From Leptodontidium sp. MPI-SDFR-AT-0119 (lineage: Eukaryota > Ascomycota > Leotiomycetes > Helotiales > Leptodontidiaceae): 64,000 nucleotides of DNA. Of the stretch, positions 35,467-47,134 are shown in pieces. The notes under the pieces were generated by a model. It had not been told where the DNA came from and ran no database searches. It was given only the letters and a program-made list of their open reading frames with translations. The stretch is taken from NCBI GenBank assembly GCA_020726505.1, contig JAHLEZ010000001.1, positions 1,612,001 to 1,676,000 of the forward strand, given 5' to 3'. A program made the translations under genes and the position numbers. Within the stretch, counting starts at the first letter, position 1. Every line of letters begins with the position of its first letter.

Positions 35467-37118
35467 ATGGCCCTGGCTCGATCTGCGAGTGGACCCGGAG
35501 GCTTGAGTATCAACACAAATTCTGCCAATTCATTGTTGTGAGCATTCCCATCTCCGAGATCGATACCGCGACAGCTTCGACCTCTGGCTTCAGAACAATT
35601 CTAACAACGCATCTAGTGGATCAGGTACGACACCTGCAGCAGGAGGAATGTTTGGAAACACGGCAGCTAGCAAGCCAGGTGGGCTGTTTGGTGCATCGAC
35701 GACGACGACGGCAGCACCACAGACGGGAGGATTGTTTGGATCAACGACCGCGACAAGTCAACCACAAGCAGGCGGCTTATTTGGATCTACGGCAACCCAA
35801 CCTCAAACTGGAGGTCTGTTTGGATCGAATACGGCAGCTTCCCAGCCTCAGACAGGGGGATTGTTCGGAACCACAGCAGCAAGCACGCAACCACAGACTG
35901 GAGGGCTATTTGGTGCTGCGCAACCTCAGCAGAGTGGTGGGCTGTTTGGAAATACTGCTACAACACAACCTGCTCCGACTACTGGTCTCTTTGGAGCTTC
36001 CACTACGGCCTCGCAACCTCAACAGACTGGTGGACTCTTTGGCGCGACACCAGCACAACCGGCGCAAGGTGGACTTGGAGGAGGACTATTTAGTGGATTG
36101 AGTGGCCAGGGCCAGAATCAGGCTAAGCCAACTACGTCGTTGTTGTAAGTTCTCTTATTTCTTTGTGTAGAACAAGCTGACTGAAAATAGTGGTGGTGGT
36201 CTCGGAAGCACGACTCAGAATCAACAGCAACCCCAAAACCAGCAACAACCCAACTCCATGTTCCCTACCCTCAACCAAAACCAAGGTGGAGGTTCGTTTG
36301 GAAATACTTTGGGCGGCGGTTTGTCTCTTGGCCAATCTACAAACCAGCAGCAACAGACAGTTCCTGGTGTCCGAATCGATGTTAGCCAGCTTCGAGGAAC
36401 TACACGATTCAATGACCTTCATGACGACCTACAAAAGCAGATCAAGCTCTTCGATGATGTTATCCAAGGACAAATAAAGCTGAAGAATGACTGTGAAGCC
36501 ATCATGCCAGCTCATAACAACCAACTAGCCCAGGTCCCCAACAATGTCGAGTTCTGCAGACGAAAGCGTATCGGTGTCGAAAATGCCCAGGATTCAGACG
36601 CACAAGCAATCTCCATCGTCCAGAAACTCATCAAGGTTGATGCCGAACACGCAAAGTTGAGCTTCAAGGCTATTGACAACTTGAAGCTTCCCCCTCAATA
36701 CCATAATACGGGCGTCTGGTCAGGAAACCCCCCTGCAAATGACAACCGCGCCCAAGAGAATGGCGATGCAAATGCTCAGGACATTGTCAGCTTCTTCAAC
36801 CAAACAGCCGATGAGCTAGCCGCCACACTCAACACATACCAGAAGCACATCATCGAGATCGAGCAACATCTGCGGTCTGTTGAGGCAAACAGCGCGCAGC
36901 AGATCAACGCACTGGTCGCCAAGAGAAACGGTACTTCTACCGGCCAAGAAGATGCAAGATCGGAGCTTATCGCAGTTCTGAACGATTTCGAGCAAGGCAT
37001 GCTAGCCGTTGCATCGAAGGTGGGAGGTTCCAGGGAAGCTCTGCAGAGCTTACAGCTCGATGGGTTCGGGGCGAGTCAAAATGGACAAAGAAACGGTCGG
37101 AGACATGGCTTGTACTGA
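35467..37118 (+). CDS. NUP49: GLFG nucleoporin Nup49
   Basis: Three exons, 35467-35537, 35575-36144 and 36191-37118, give 522 aa. The start peptide MALARSASGPGGLSINTNSA is followed by a long FG domain of about ten GGLFG units separated by Thr/Gln/Ala/Ser linkers. The C-terminal half is an alpha-helical domain beginning PGVRIDVSQLRGTTRFNDL and continuing DDVIQGQIKLKNDCEAIMP, as in Nup49/Nup58 of the central channel Nsp1-Nup49-Nup57 complex. FG repeats bind transport receptors and the coiled coils assemble the channel ring. The first intron as modelled is only 37 nt (GTGAGC...GACAG). It is the only junction I found that restores the FG frame, but it is unusually short, so this border is less certain than the rest. 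Confidence 0.9.
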
Positions 37119-37430
37119 TTTGTAAATGAGAAATGGGAGGAGTTTTGGTGTTTGGGCTGCATATGAGAAACATCAGGGCATATCAGTGTGGTGAGAGACC
37201 AGGCTTTGACGAAGATACCAATGGAAAAATTGGAGAATCAGTAAATAGTCACCCGAGAGCATGTGTATTTGAATGTGTGAAATTGTTTGACTATCATCAA
37301 GATCATATCTCATGAAGAACGAATATAACTCCTGCCCTCCCAGGCATATGATGTGCTTCCCCCCCCCCCTCCCCCAAACGCCCGCTCAATCGCCGCAAAA
37401 TTCAAATCACAAAGCCGAACCAACCCTGCC
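37119..37430. other. Convergent 3' flanks with C-run
   Basis: This stretch lies between the 3' ends of NUP49 and the dioxygenase. It carries a C-run of 11 (37359-37369), one T, then five more C. No gene. Confidence 0.6.
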
Positions 37431-38673
37431 TCAATCATTATAGTTGCTCTGCTTACTACCGTCCTTATTGACAGCAGGTAAGCCATACTTCTCCGCCAGA
37501 TCCTCTTCCTGACTCCTCGCATCAGGGGCCAAAGTCGGCCTCTCAGCTTGGCAACACACTCTCACAGCATGTCTCCGATGAGGAGCGAATCCATAAGAAG
37601 CCGAATGATTCTATCCGAAATTAGCACAGGTCAGTAAAAGGGGATGGCAAAAAGGTACATACCGTAACCCTATTGTCCCAAAACGCCACATCATCCTCCC
37701 CCCACTGGAACCTAACATGTAGCTCCTGCGTCGTGGCAACAACCTCATTCAAATACCCGATGATAACATCACTCTCCACCTTCGGGATCCCCACGATCTT
37801 CGTCACGAATCCTGGATTGAAGAACAGCGCTTTCCAACCCGTCACGGGATGCGATCTGATTAGCGGGTGTTCGGTGACGATTGGTTCTCGCCGGACGGTT
37901 CGGCCTGCTGCGCGCGTGCCTTCGGCCTGCATGTGTGAAGAATGCAGCGCCGTGAGCGATTCGAGATATTTCTGCATTGGTGCTGAGAGGGCGTCGTAGG
38001 CTGCGTATTGCGACGACCACAAAGTATCTCCGCCGCCGCCGCGAGGTGGCCCAGTCAGGACTTTGAGAGAGGTGTAGGATGGTGGTTGGATCTCGTATGT
38101 GACGTCTGAATGCCATAGGAAACTAGGCGCGAACATGGCTCTCTGGTCCTTGGACTTCTCATCTGTGTATACCACGTGCACATCATCTAGATCTCCTCTC
38201 TTTGGGACAGATGTCGTGGCATGTTTGTGCAATGTTCCGAAGTAAGCTCCTAGTTCCCTCTGCGCTTCGATAGTGAGGTTCTTCTGATTGCGGAAGAATA
38301 CGACGCCTCTTGTGGCGATCAGAAGGGCGAGATCATTCTTAGCTGCGTCTGACAATGTTGAGAGGTCCACGCCGTGGATCTCAGTCCCGACTTTGGGGTT
38401 GTAGTCGAATATGTCTGTGGCTGTTGAGAGGAGGTTCTTGAATGTTGGATCTCCGAAGTGTGCTTTGTCTGTGTAGGGCACTTCTTCCAGAGCGGGCCAA
38501 ACTTTGTTGGGGAAGTAGGGTCTTAGGTCTTCGTATTTATATGTGTCGTCGTGCTTTTGGACGATTGTCCGGCCTGGGATGTATGAAGAGACGGGAGCGG
38601 CGGCCTTGGCCTTGAATGGGAGAGCGGTGCTGCTTGCACTCTCATCATAGCGAACCTCAAGTGTAGGTGCCAT
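37431..38673 (-). CDS. TfdA-family Fe(II)/2-oxoglutarate dioxygenase (taurine dioxygenase-like)
   Basis: Two exons, complement(37431-37610, 37663-38673), with a 52-nt phase-0 intron, give 396 aa. The iron-binding HxD is in FLWHSDVTYE (His188, Asp190). The distal His is in NHSASYGFAPHRRHAVRV, read across the splice junction, and a downstream Arg can bind 2-oxoglutarate. Other family landmarks are VGTEIHGVDLSTLSD, RGVVFFRNQ and GGGGDTLWSSQYAAYDALS. Fungal members are mainly sulfonate/alpha-ketoglutarate dioxygenases that release sulfite from taurine-like compounds as a sulfur source, though some act on other carboxylates. No signal peptide is seen, so it is likely cytosolic. There is no adjacent transporter to narrow the substrate. 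Confidence 0.92.
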
Positions 38674-40988
38674 CTTGAATTTGTATGCAATGAAATACCA
38701 CTAGAGAAGCTGTGAAAGACCAAGAAACAAGAGGCTCAAAAAACAAGTGGATGGAAAGCACTTTTAAATATGAAAGAAAAAGCAAAGCGTGCAAAAGGAA
38801 ATTGAATTATATTTGAACCCCATCTTCCGGTCACTGGAAATTGCAACACCAAATGACACCATCGCAAGAACGCATTGTGCAATATCTGTAACAGTCAGCC
38901 CAAAGGTGGCGTGGCTTACTCGTAACGTAGACAGACTCGGTTCTAAGTACCCCACATACGCTTGTCTAGATATGGGGAACATTTACCCGACGGATGAAGT
39001 CCAGATTGTACTTACCGATCTTGATCTTCGAAGGTACTTCCAGACGGTTCTGACATGGATCTCTTCAATCTTCCTCGCGTTCTGAAGTTAATGCTCAAAG
39101 TGAGTTCGCAACCAACTTCAAACAATCAAACTGCGGGAAAAGCCGATCGATCAACAGAGAAAACATCTCTCATCGCCACCACATCCCACCTCAAGATGTC
39201 TCTCTGCTAAGATTGCGGGGGAAGGGAATGGGAAAGCCACGATCACCATATCTAACGCCCAGATGCTTGATTTCCGAGCAATTATTTCTAGAAACGTCGT
39301 TGGGGATTCCCCTGTGCTATTCCTCGCTTAATGTAAAGACGCGATCTTGGGGTTTGTTGATTGGCTGTGCTCGATGTGATGGATCCACTATCTCCTGAAC
39401 TAAGCGGCTGGCGATGCTGCCATTCTGGAGACGTCTTGCGTGCTCAACTTGCATCAACTCAAATTCGATGTTTGGGATAGATAACGTGGAGATCCATTGT
39501 TGGGACTATAAAGATAACGATGAGCGCTACATTTCCTAAGGTATTTGAAGGATGAACGCTGTAACTCGGAAGGATGGTACTTTCTGGTTCTAGCATCAGT
39601 AGTTCCGTTGAAGTAGTAGGTACAGTTGAAAAGATCTCACTGGTCAACAGAAAGTTAAGATATTGGAAGATTTGACGTCAGAAATGTCTGCCGACATCAG
39701 TACATTTTCTTCTCGCACCAATCTTAGTGAAGTAGTAATAGGAAATTGGGCATGTTTGAGTTCCCTTTCTTCCAATTTCTCGATATCTTTCGCTGCCTCC
39801 TTTTGAATCTCCTTGATTGTCTACCTCAGCAACTCGATGTATTTATTAACAACGAAACTCCGCAATTATCTCGGGAGCAGAAAGAGCAGAATGACATCCA
39901 TCCAAAGTATCTAACCAAAAAAATCCATTTCGCAGCACAACACAACGCACACACTTATACTCTTGACCTCGTTTGTCTCGTGGAGATAAATTACTAAGCA
40001 GCCCGAGATTCGATGTTCACTGTACCATATACTCACCATCAAATCCCACCACATTTCTCTACATTCACACAGTTCTCCGAATCTATGTAAATTCCTAGTT
40101 TTTCAGGTGAGTCCTGGCGAAGCGCTTCCTAAACAAAGAACGTCCGTCATTACCGCCTCACAATTCTGCCGATAGATAGGGGGGAAAGGCATCATAATAT
40201 TCGGTGTTGAGTGAAACAATAAGTCGAGAACAGAAAATCGCACAGCTCACAACCTGAGTCCAGTCCAGCCTGTGTTGAAACTCCCCCTTTCCACATGCCC
40301 AGTAAGCGAGCCAATTACAACAAAGCAGCTCGCTTCAAGATTCCATCCCAGAATCACATTTTGACCCATTACCACGGCATGCGCAGGTATGCAGTCTCCC
40401 AGGACAATCAGTGAAGATGATTGAAAGGAGAGGCCAGACTGGTTAACAGTTTGATCTTGCTAGTGTTTGTAGGAGTCGCGCCTTTCCAAGATAGGAATTT
40501 GAATTGCGAAAGCGACCGAGTACGGGTACGAAGTTTGTCAGCCACTGGCATGTGAATCGGAAGTGTCGGTATGACTCTTGCGGACTACTTAGTCCCTGAA
40601 GACCCCTTCTTTCTCCTCAATCTAGAATTTTCTGTACGTGTACCATTGAATTTGTCCGTCTGGTTCAACTTTTCGTTGGAGTTTGATCGGGGACTTTTAC
40701 TCGGAGGCTTGACTCCACCCCGTTGTTTATTCTTCGGTTCCGCACTTACACCGAACCACACAATGAATGACATGGGAACTCATCTCATTGAACTCATTGT
40801 CTCTGGCCCATCCTCTCTATCCATGAATGCCAAACGCAAACCTCAGAACTCCAATATCGTATGCCGATCATTCCCAAGCCCGCCCAAAAACGCCATGCTT
40901 GCCAGCTTTTCCACCCGGAACCAATCTATCCACCGACTTATCATCTCAAAAAGCAAAACAAGAGCTAGCAGGTATCATAACCCAAAAG
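38674..40988. other. Intergenic region
   Basis: No supported gene. Plus frames at 38789-39085 and 39746-39997 are short and lack motifs. The left end is the dioxygenase promoter. The right end overlaps the 3' flank of the minus-strand membrane protein; a 216-codon plus frame at 40571-41221 is antisense to that gene. Confidence 0.5.
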
Positions 40989-41576
40989 CTAGGGGATCAT
41001 CTCCTCTTCACTCGTCTCCGTCAAGGTCTCATCACTATCAGAATCCTTTCTCCGTTCGTCCGATAAGTCTTTCGTCATTCCCCCGTTCGCAACGCCGTTC
41101 AGGAGTTTCTGCTCAGCAGGAACATCGCAAGTGCCGTCCAGAGTTCCATTCACATGCCCATTTATTTTCAACGAAGCAGCTTTCCTGTCTTCAATTGCCT
41201 TCTCAAGTTTTTCCTTCCTGATTCTCTCCCGCTCAAGTTTAGCCGCCTTGGCACTCTTTCTGCGCACTCTGTTATCGTTCACTCGGCCAAATGCGAGGAC
41301 TTGCACCAAGACCATGACAGCCGTATAGCCCCAGCAGAGTTGGTCGTCTGCATGCATATCGAGGTAGGGAGGAGCGTTGCGAACGGGCCCGATACTCTCC
41401 ATGAACGGATGCGGGGAGTGCGACACTGAGGGTGGGGGAGGCACGATATGGGAGATGAAGGTATTGAAGAGATGGAGGACGAAGGCGGGATTGAGGAGGA
41501 TGGCAGGGAGGAGATAGGTGGTCGAGAGGGTCGGCATTTTGAATTTTGGAGATGGGGTTGGGTTTCTGTTGGGCAT
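40989..41576 (-). CDS. Small membrane-anchored protein, unknown function
   Basis: A single exon of 195 aa, or 182 aa if the internal ATG at 41537 (MPTLSTTYLLPAILL) is used, which would put the first hydrophobic segment at the very N-terminus. That segment is TYLLPAILLNPAFVLHLF. A second hydrophobic stretch is CWGYTAVMVLVQVLAFG. The rest is a charged tail: a basic helical run (KSAKAAKLERERIRKEKLEK) followed by a Ser/Asp/Glu-rich end (DSDSDETLTETSEEEMIP). The pattern suggests two membrane spans with a cytosolic coiled-coil tail. I do not recognise the family. It diverges from BOS1 over 1.2 kb. Confidence 0.7.
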   Translation of the reverse strand: MPNRNPTPSPKFKMPTLSTTYLLPAILLNPAFVLHLFNTFISHIVPPPPSVSHSPHPFMESIGPVRNAPPYLDMHADDQLCWGYTAVMVLVQVLAFGRVNDNRVRRKSAKAAKLERERIRKEKLEKAIEDRKAASLKINGHVNGTLDGTCDVPAEQKLLNGVANGGMTKDLSDERRKDSDSDETLTETSEEEMIP

Positions 41577-42816
41577 CGTCAGCGGGGAACTCTAGGTGTT
41601 GAAGAGGGAGGAAGCCCACATTGTGTTGCAGTCGCTGCTACCATTCCTTTATGGATTGAGCCGTTTTCTGCTGGCTCACAGCAAAGATTGGACTTTACAC
41701 TTCGGCCAGGTCGTTGGGATTGTGGAATTCAAGCAGCGCACGAAAGCGTTGCCTATCTTGGAAGCTGACCGTTGCGCAAGATAAAGATTCGATTGTGAGA
41801 CTTCGTTTGTCCAACGCTTCGACTCGATCTCTGCAGTGACTGGCTCCGAACGGTAACAGGGGAAGAGGCGACTGTGGTATAGCCGTGATGTGGTGATCCG
41901 TAGGATGGGCAAGACGGTGTTTGTAGGGCAAAGTGTATGGAGGCGCAGCAAAAGAATATTGTAGTATCCAAGCACTATCAAGATGCAGTTTGTGATCAAC
42001 AATTGACTCGTTGCAAGTACTGTACGGTATCTTGAGGTTCGTGAGAGGAAGAAGAGGTCCGCAGCTGAGATTGAATTGAGTTTGTAGGATCACTGTCGAG
42101 GGAAGAGAAATGAGGTAGGTGGTGGTGCAGAGCAGGTTCAGGTTGGATGTTGCTGGCATGTGAGGGTGGATATGGGAAAGTGACAGCTTCCCAGTTTGGC
42201 GATCCAAGACGCAATCCTCCTCCCTCCCAACCCTCTCAACCCTCTTCTGGTACGTGCCATTTGGCTGGAGCTGAGCCCAACCGCCATCCTCCAATCAGCC
42301 CGTGGCCAATTCACGGTTGCCTGTCTAACATGTGGCTGTGAGAATAGCCTGCCGAGGTCTTGGTGGGATCTGATACGGCCCATACGGCCCATACGAGAAA
42401 CAACACGCTTTACGACTCACAAGCACCAGCGTTTTCGTCCCTTTTTCAGGGTCCTGTCGAGTCCCAGTCCCTGGGGATCGGTAAAGCAGTGACGTGCCGC
42501 CCCGTCTGAGTGGCTCGTGGGAGCGGAATGTCGGAATAATTCAGTTCCAGATCCGACATTTGAGCCACACTTGACTTCAGCCACTGTCAAGTTGATTCGT
42601 CGGGCTGATCCTACCACGTCGAGGGGACAAGGCTCTGGATTTTTAAATGTTGTCCTTTCACAAGACGAGAGACACTGTCACCGCATCTGCAAAGCTCCAG
42701 ACATCCACGCCGGTCGAACAGTGATCACAAAGAAGAGGATAAATCCCCTCATTCTCTCTACGGGTATTTAACATCTTCACAACTGAAGCTCTGCGTGCGC
42801 TTCCTCCATTTACACG
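41577..42816. other. Intergenic region between divergent genes
   Basis: No gene supported. A 199-codon minus frame (41695-42294) and shadow plus frames exist but show no motif or splice logic. The sequence TACGGCCCATACGGCCCATACG near 42374 is a short tandem duplication. The right end is the BOS1 promoter and leader. Confidence 0.45.
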
Positions 42817-43607
42817 ATGGTTCGCTATGTGCCACCCACATATCGAGACTAACTCGACTAACCACATTCCAGAACACACTCTTCAATACCGCCCTCAAAC
42901 AGTCCACGTCTCTCAAACGCGATCTCTCTTCCCCGGCAACAGGTCAACCTCTATCTCCATCCTTCCTAGGCCAAATATCCGCTTCCCTAACCTCCTTCTC
43001 TCGAACGCTTGACTCCTATGCCGACCTAATCAAATCCGAGCTCAACCCCTCGAAAAAGGAGAAAGCAGAGGAGCGTCTCAAGTCCTTCCGAGCAGAACTC
43101 CAGTCTTTCAGAGAAGAGTTCAAGGAGTTAAAGCTGCAGAATGAGGATGTGCAGAGTAGTGTCAACAGGCAGGAATTGCTAGGACGGAGACCCCATCATA
43201 CTGCCACGCCAGACAATCCGTATTCCAATGCCTCCGTCGCCGCAAATGCGAATGTCAGCTCCCCGTGGGCACCTAGGGAGGGCGGACAGTCGAGTCTGAG
43301 CATGCAATCTGGGGACCAAGCACGAGAGAACCATGCTCTGAGAGAACAGAACTTCTTTGCGAACACCCACACGGCACTGGATGAATATCTGGCGCGGGGA
43401 CAAGCAGTATTAGGAGATTTAGGCCAGCAAAGGGAGATCTTGAAGGGGACTCAGAAGAGGTTATATAGTGTGGCAAACACACTGGGCGTTAGCGGAGATA
43501 CCATACGCATGATTGAACGGAGGGCGAAGCAGGACAAGTGGATCTTCTGGGCCGGCGTGGTCATCTTCTTTGGGTTCTGCTGGTTAGTTCTACACTACCT
43601 GCGTTGA
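42817..43607 (+). CDS. BOS1: Golgi Qb-SNARE Bos1 (membrin family)
   Basis: I model two exons, 42817-42819 and 42873-43607, giving 245 aa. The first exon is just the ATG. The 53-nt intron starts GTTCGCT, has two CTAAC-like branch candidates (GACTAACTC, GACTAACCA) and ends TTCCAG. This gives MNTLFNTALKQSTSLKRDL, the expected Bos1 beginning. An unspliced reading from an upstream non-ATG codon would add residues with no family resemblance. A central coiled coil (ERLKSFRAELQSFREEFKEL) precedes the SNARE helix (GDLGQQREILKGTQKRLYSV, ending MIERRAKQDKW). A C-terminal tail anchor, IFWAGVVIFFGFCWLVLHYL, follows. Bos1 works in ER-to-Golgi vesicle fusion with Sed5, Bet1 and Sec22. Confidence 0.9.
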
Positions 43608-43913
43608 AAACACCCTGGAGAATTGGAAGAAGGGTGTCTATTCTTGGCGTTACAGCGAGGAGTTTGGCGTTCTTGGGCGAGGTCAACATTACAGCATTTA
43701 CCGTTGCACTCCGCAGTGTATGTATAAGAAAGGTGCTTCGAAGCTAACGCGCAATTTTGTTTCATCGTTCTCGTATTTATATTTCTTGGTATCATCTGAC
43801 CCACTTCCTGCCCCAAAAGCTACACCAATCCTTTCTTCATGTGCCTATCATAGCCCTTTTCGAAACCTCTCTCTCCAAACATCACCTACCATCACCTAAC
43901 ATCACTCCTCTCC
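43608..43913. other. Convergent intergenic region
   Basis: This stretch lies between the ends of BOS1 and the small secreted gene. It contains short direct repeats of ATCACCTA(A)C (near 43879-43902). No gene. Confidence 0.5.
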
Positions 43914-44290
43914 CTAGTACGGACACTTCACAGGCCACTGCTTCGCGCCCTTCTGGAGCTGTACATCCAACGCCTTCTGCACATCAGCATTGCACGAGCA
44001 AATGCTCCCAAGCAAAGTGTGATTCCCGCATCCTGCAGTGTAACAACCCTGTTGGTTGCCGTCGTAGTAGCACGTCCCAATCGCCAAACAGGAGCCCAGT
44101 AGAAGAGGAGCTGTGTCAATTGCCGCAGTGGAAGACTGGCGCTGTGGACGTATTGTCAGTGGGAACTTTACTTTCGCAGGGAATGAATTTGAGGAAGGAT
44201 GTGACATACTGAGACTAAAGAGGAGGGGATAGCTGAGGCGGTTGCGACGAGCAGGAGTGAAGCTGCGGAGAGGAGGGTTGAGAATTGCAT
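43914..44290 (-). CDS. Small secreted cysteine-rich protein
   Basis: Two exons, complement(43914-44141, 44210-44290), with a 68-nt phase-0 intron, encode 102 aa. Residues 1-20 are a classic signal peptide (MQFSTLLSAASLLLVATASA). The mature part has seven cysteines: LLLGSC, AIGTC, QQGC, TAGC, GSIC, CSC and PVKC. The compact spacing suggests a disulfide-stabilised fold; an odd number implies one unpaired or intermolecular cysteine. One NHT sequon is present. Length, secretion signal and cysteine content match fungal effector-like or apoplastic small secreted proteins. I recognise no named family, and a role in host or microbe interaction is inference only. Confidence 0.82.
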
Positions 44291-47134
44291 GGTAGCGGTT
44301 GTTTTGTTCAGCGGAGATCTTGAAGACTGCTTCCTCTCTAGTATTGATTAGCAAAAGCTCATCCTAGTAGCTTGTACCGAGGAGTATAAAGACACAAAAC
44401 ACTTACAGAAAAAGTAGATGTCGTTTCGTATCAAGCTACGAAACAATGAACAACAGGAGAGTAAATAGATTGCAAATTCACAACTTCTGTCCCCTAGGAC
44501 TTCCTAGCCTTTTTATACTCCGTCCATCCATTCGTTCATCCACCTATCCACACATCCACCTACCGACTCTATCACCGGAGGCGCGGAGTGCAACCCAAAC
44601 AGACGGGAAAACGGAAAGAACGCATCTACAGTCGACGAAAGTACAGGCCAGATCGGAGATTCGGCCCTGTCTATAGTGTTTGTGTTAAGATAAGCTTTAG
44701 CCAGGTACCTGCGAGCTACAGCATGCAAGACACAGATGAAGGGAAAATTGTTGTCCAATACTTAGTTTGTAGGTGCATGTCGTGCCTATGTTGTACCCCA
44801 CCCGGGTGTGTCTTTTACCGTATCCTTGAGCCTGGACTTATTCGTGTTTCTTGCTCTGCTCCCTGCCCTGTCATGTCATGTTACCTACCTAGTTGAGTTC
44901 CATCGCCTGCCTACCTTGTCTGCTGGTGCAGAACCCCTCTTCCACATCTGGAATCGGCAATTCTCAAAGGGACAGATGGCAGATCGAGGACCTACCGGAA
45001 CTGGGGAGCTTTCCGTTCTCCTTTCCGATCAACTCACTTCAACCTCACTTCATTCCACTAATCAGAGCTCAATCCCCCTCTTCTTGCTTAATGACATCTT
45101 CTCCTCCAAAGGCTACAGCTTGTCACTCGTGAACAGAAAGGAAGATAGGATAAGCTTCAAGTGGAGAATAAGGTTGAGTCTCGGCACATCCCCATCCCAT
45201 CTCTTCCTGCGCCATACCCATGCAGTTAAGCAATCTTATCAGATCATCAGATCGTCAAACATCATAATCCACCCAGTTAGTGCATGTCAACATCTCCACA
45301 CCTGTCAAAAAATACTCCTGCACTGCGCCCCCCGCGCGTGAATCGGTTTAGCCGAACCAGAAGCTAATTACTTAGGCAGGTCGTCAAGTGGTGTACTCCG
45401 TAAGAGTCGCTACTTTGGGATATATATCCGATATTCTGGGATGAATCTCGAGTGGGAACCGATGGCGATGAAGTTTGATCGCAAATAATTTGAAAAGTTT
45501 TGAAGGGTGATTGGGATGCGTTGTTCAGTAGTTCAAGAGTGGAGGAAGGCTTCGAAGTGAAAAAATACCGGTACGAGGCACAGAAATGAATGGTTGTTTC
45601 GAATGAAAAATCAAGTAGTAAGTCTCGTTACCTTCCTCCTTTTCTCTATGAAGTTTATTAAATTGAATGTGTGCAAGTGCACCTGCTGCATACTTTAGAA
45701 TTGCTTCGTCATTCTTGTTTCCAAACTGACTCGTTAATTTTGTTCCATACATTCTTGAATCAGCGCTTCGTCCTGTGTGACAATATGTTGGCGCTATGTC
45801 GTTCCTTTAAATTGCATGTCATCTACACAATCCCTGGATACTATACCGAGAGCATTTCATTTTACTCCTTCTGAACTTCTTTGTTTCATTTGAAGACTTT
45901 CCTCTGATTCTGTTCATCTATCTGGTCTGAAGATAATGTGCTCGTTGCTAACTTACCTGATTTTCGGCTCTTAGCTTCGAACTCACAGTCATTATAGCAT
46001 ATGGCTTCTTCTCCAAATTATCCTTCTTTTGTAACTCTCAATTTACGACAAGAATAAGTAACAGAGGCTACAGAATACCAGCTCATCTCTAGATGAGAAG
46101 TGGACGATAATAACAACTATTCCGTCTCTGGAATTGCTAGTGAGTAGTATCTACTGTGCGCCATGAAGGACAATGAATGTTTATTGTTTTCATCTCTTTG
46201 TATATCACGATCAAAATGCCATTCGTAGTTTAACTTCCAGATCAGGTTGGCGGGGTCTGACTTGTTACTCGGCTTGCCAGGACGACAGACAAGTCAAAGG
46301 CACTCTTGGACAATCCTCTTTCCTCCAGAGTAAAAGGAGCACTGGGAGGCACAATATATAAAGTAGAGGGAATTGTAGATGAGAAGGTGCCTCCCGCCAA
46401 AGAATGAGGGATCAGTGAAAGCGCGAGGATATTCATGTATCCATTGGGTATTTACTATTTTGATACGTGATAACTACAAGATTAATTCGGTAGGCGAGTA
46501 GCCAATGTGGTATTCTTGTAGAGTTAATTCAACTTTCCATGAGTTCGACTTCTTCATTCTCCCTTCGCAGTGAAGTCCCCCCCCCCCCTTTCAAGGAGGA
46601 AAGCTACGAACGTTGCTTATGAAATCCCCACTGGGAAATTAGTAGCTATAGACCGTAGTACTTATTAGACAAGCAGACTTAGTCTATTGAGATGCAACAT
46701 TGCTGTCGGTGGACACTCTTCGCTCTCGAAAAAAGAAATCTAGGTCTTCTATCTACTATCCTTGAAATCTTGACTGGCAAATGTTTTCTTGGCACGCTCG
46801 CTTAAAAAAGGGACATGTTCGCAGATTCTGGACTTAAGATTATAGAGGTCTTCTCACTTTTCTCAGAGAAATGTGATGTAAGCCAATGTTTGATACTCGC
46901 CGAGCGTTAATTTCTACCTGATCGATCTTGAGATCATGATCATGATCAAATGCTTCCTCCACTCTGTCCTTTGACTCACAGATTCAGACCATCAACTAGC
47001 CTCCCTCCTCCGTTGAAGCGAACAAAATGAATACCACAGAAGAACCATACCCCGCTCAGACCAAACTAGCCTCTACACACGGAATACATTGTTTCGGTTC
47101 TCAAGCCCTCAGCCTAGATCCACCTCATCAACAT
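44291..47134. other. 2.8-kb intergenic region
   Basis: No gene supported. A 177-codon plus frame (44808-45341) begins at a non-ATG codon and has no motif. A 12-C run lies at 46577-46588, a GATCATGATCATGATCA near-palindrome near 46933-46949, and C/A-rich pentamer-like repeats near 44520-44570. The left part is the promoter of the secreted cysteine-rich gene. Confidence 0.45.
46577..46588. repeat. 12-C homopolymer
   Basis: Twelve consecutive C in intergenic DNA; it could also be prone to length error in assembly. Confidence 0.9.

Noticed and set aside
35457..36101. 214-codon plus frame in the NUP49 region
   Set aside because: It is the +1 shadow of the FG repeats; its repeated Leu/Arg/Gln pattern mirrors the GLFG codons.
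40571..41221. 216-codon plus frame
   Set aside because: It is antisense to the 40989-41576 membrane-protein gene and its upstream half has no motif.
37431..44290. Idea of a secondary-metabolite or nutrient gene cluster around the dioxygenase
   Set aside because: Neighbours are a nucleoporin, a SNARE and unrelated small proteins; no backbone enzyme, P450 or dedicated transporter is present.
44808..45341. 177-codon plus frame between the secreted gene and the HsbA-like gene
   Set aside because: It starts from a non-ATG codon, has no in-frame ATG until well inside, and lacks motifs.
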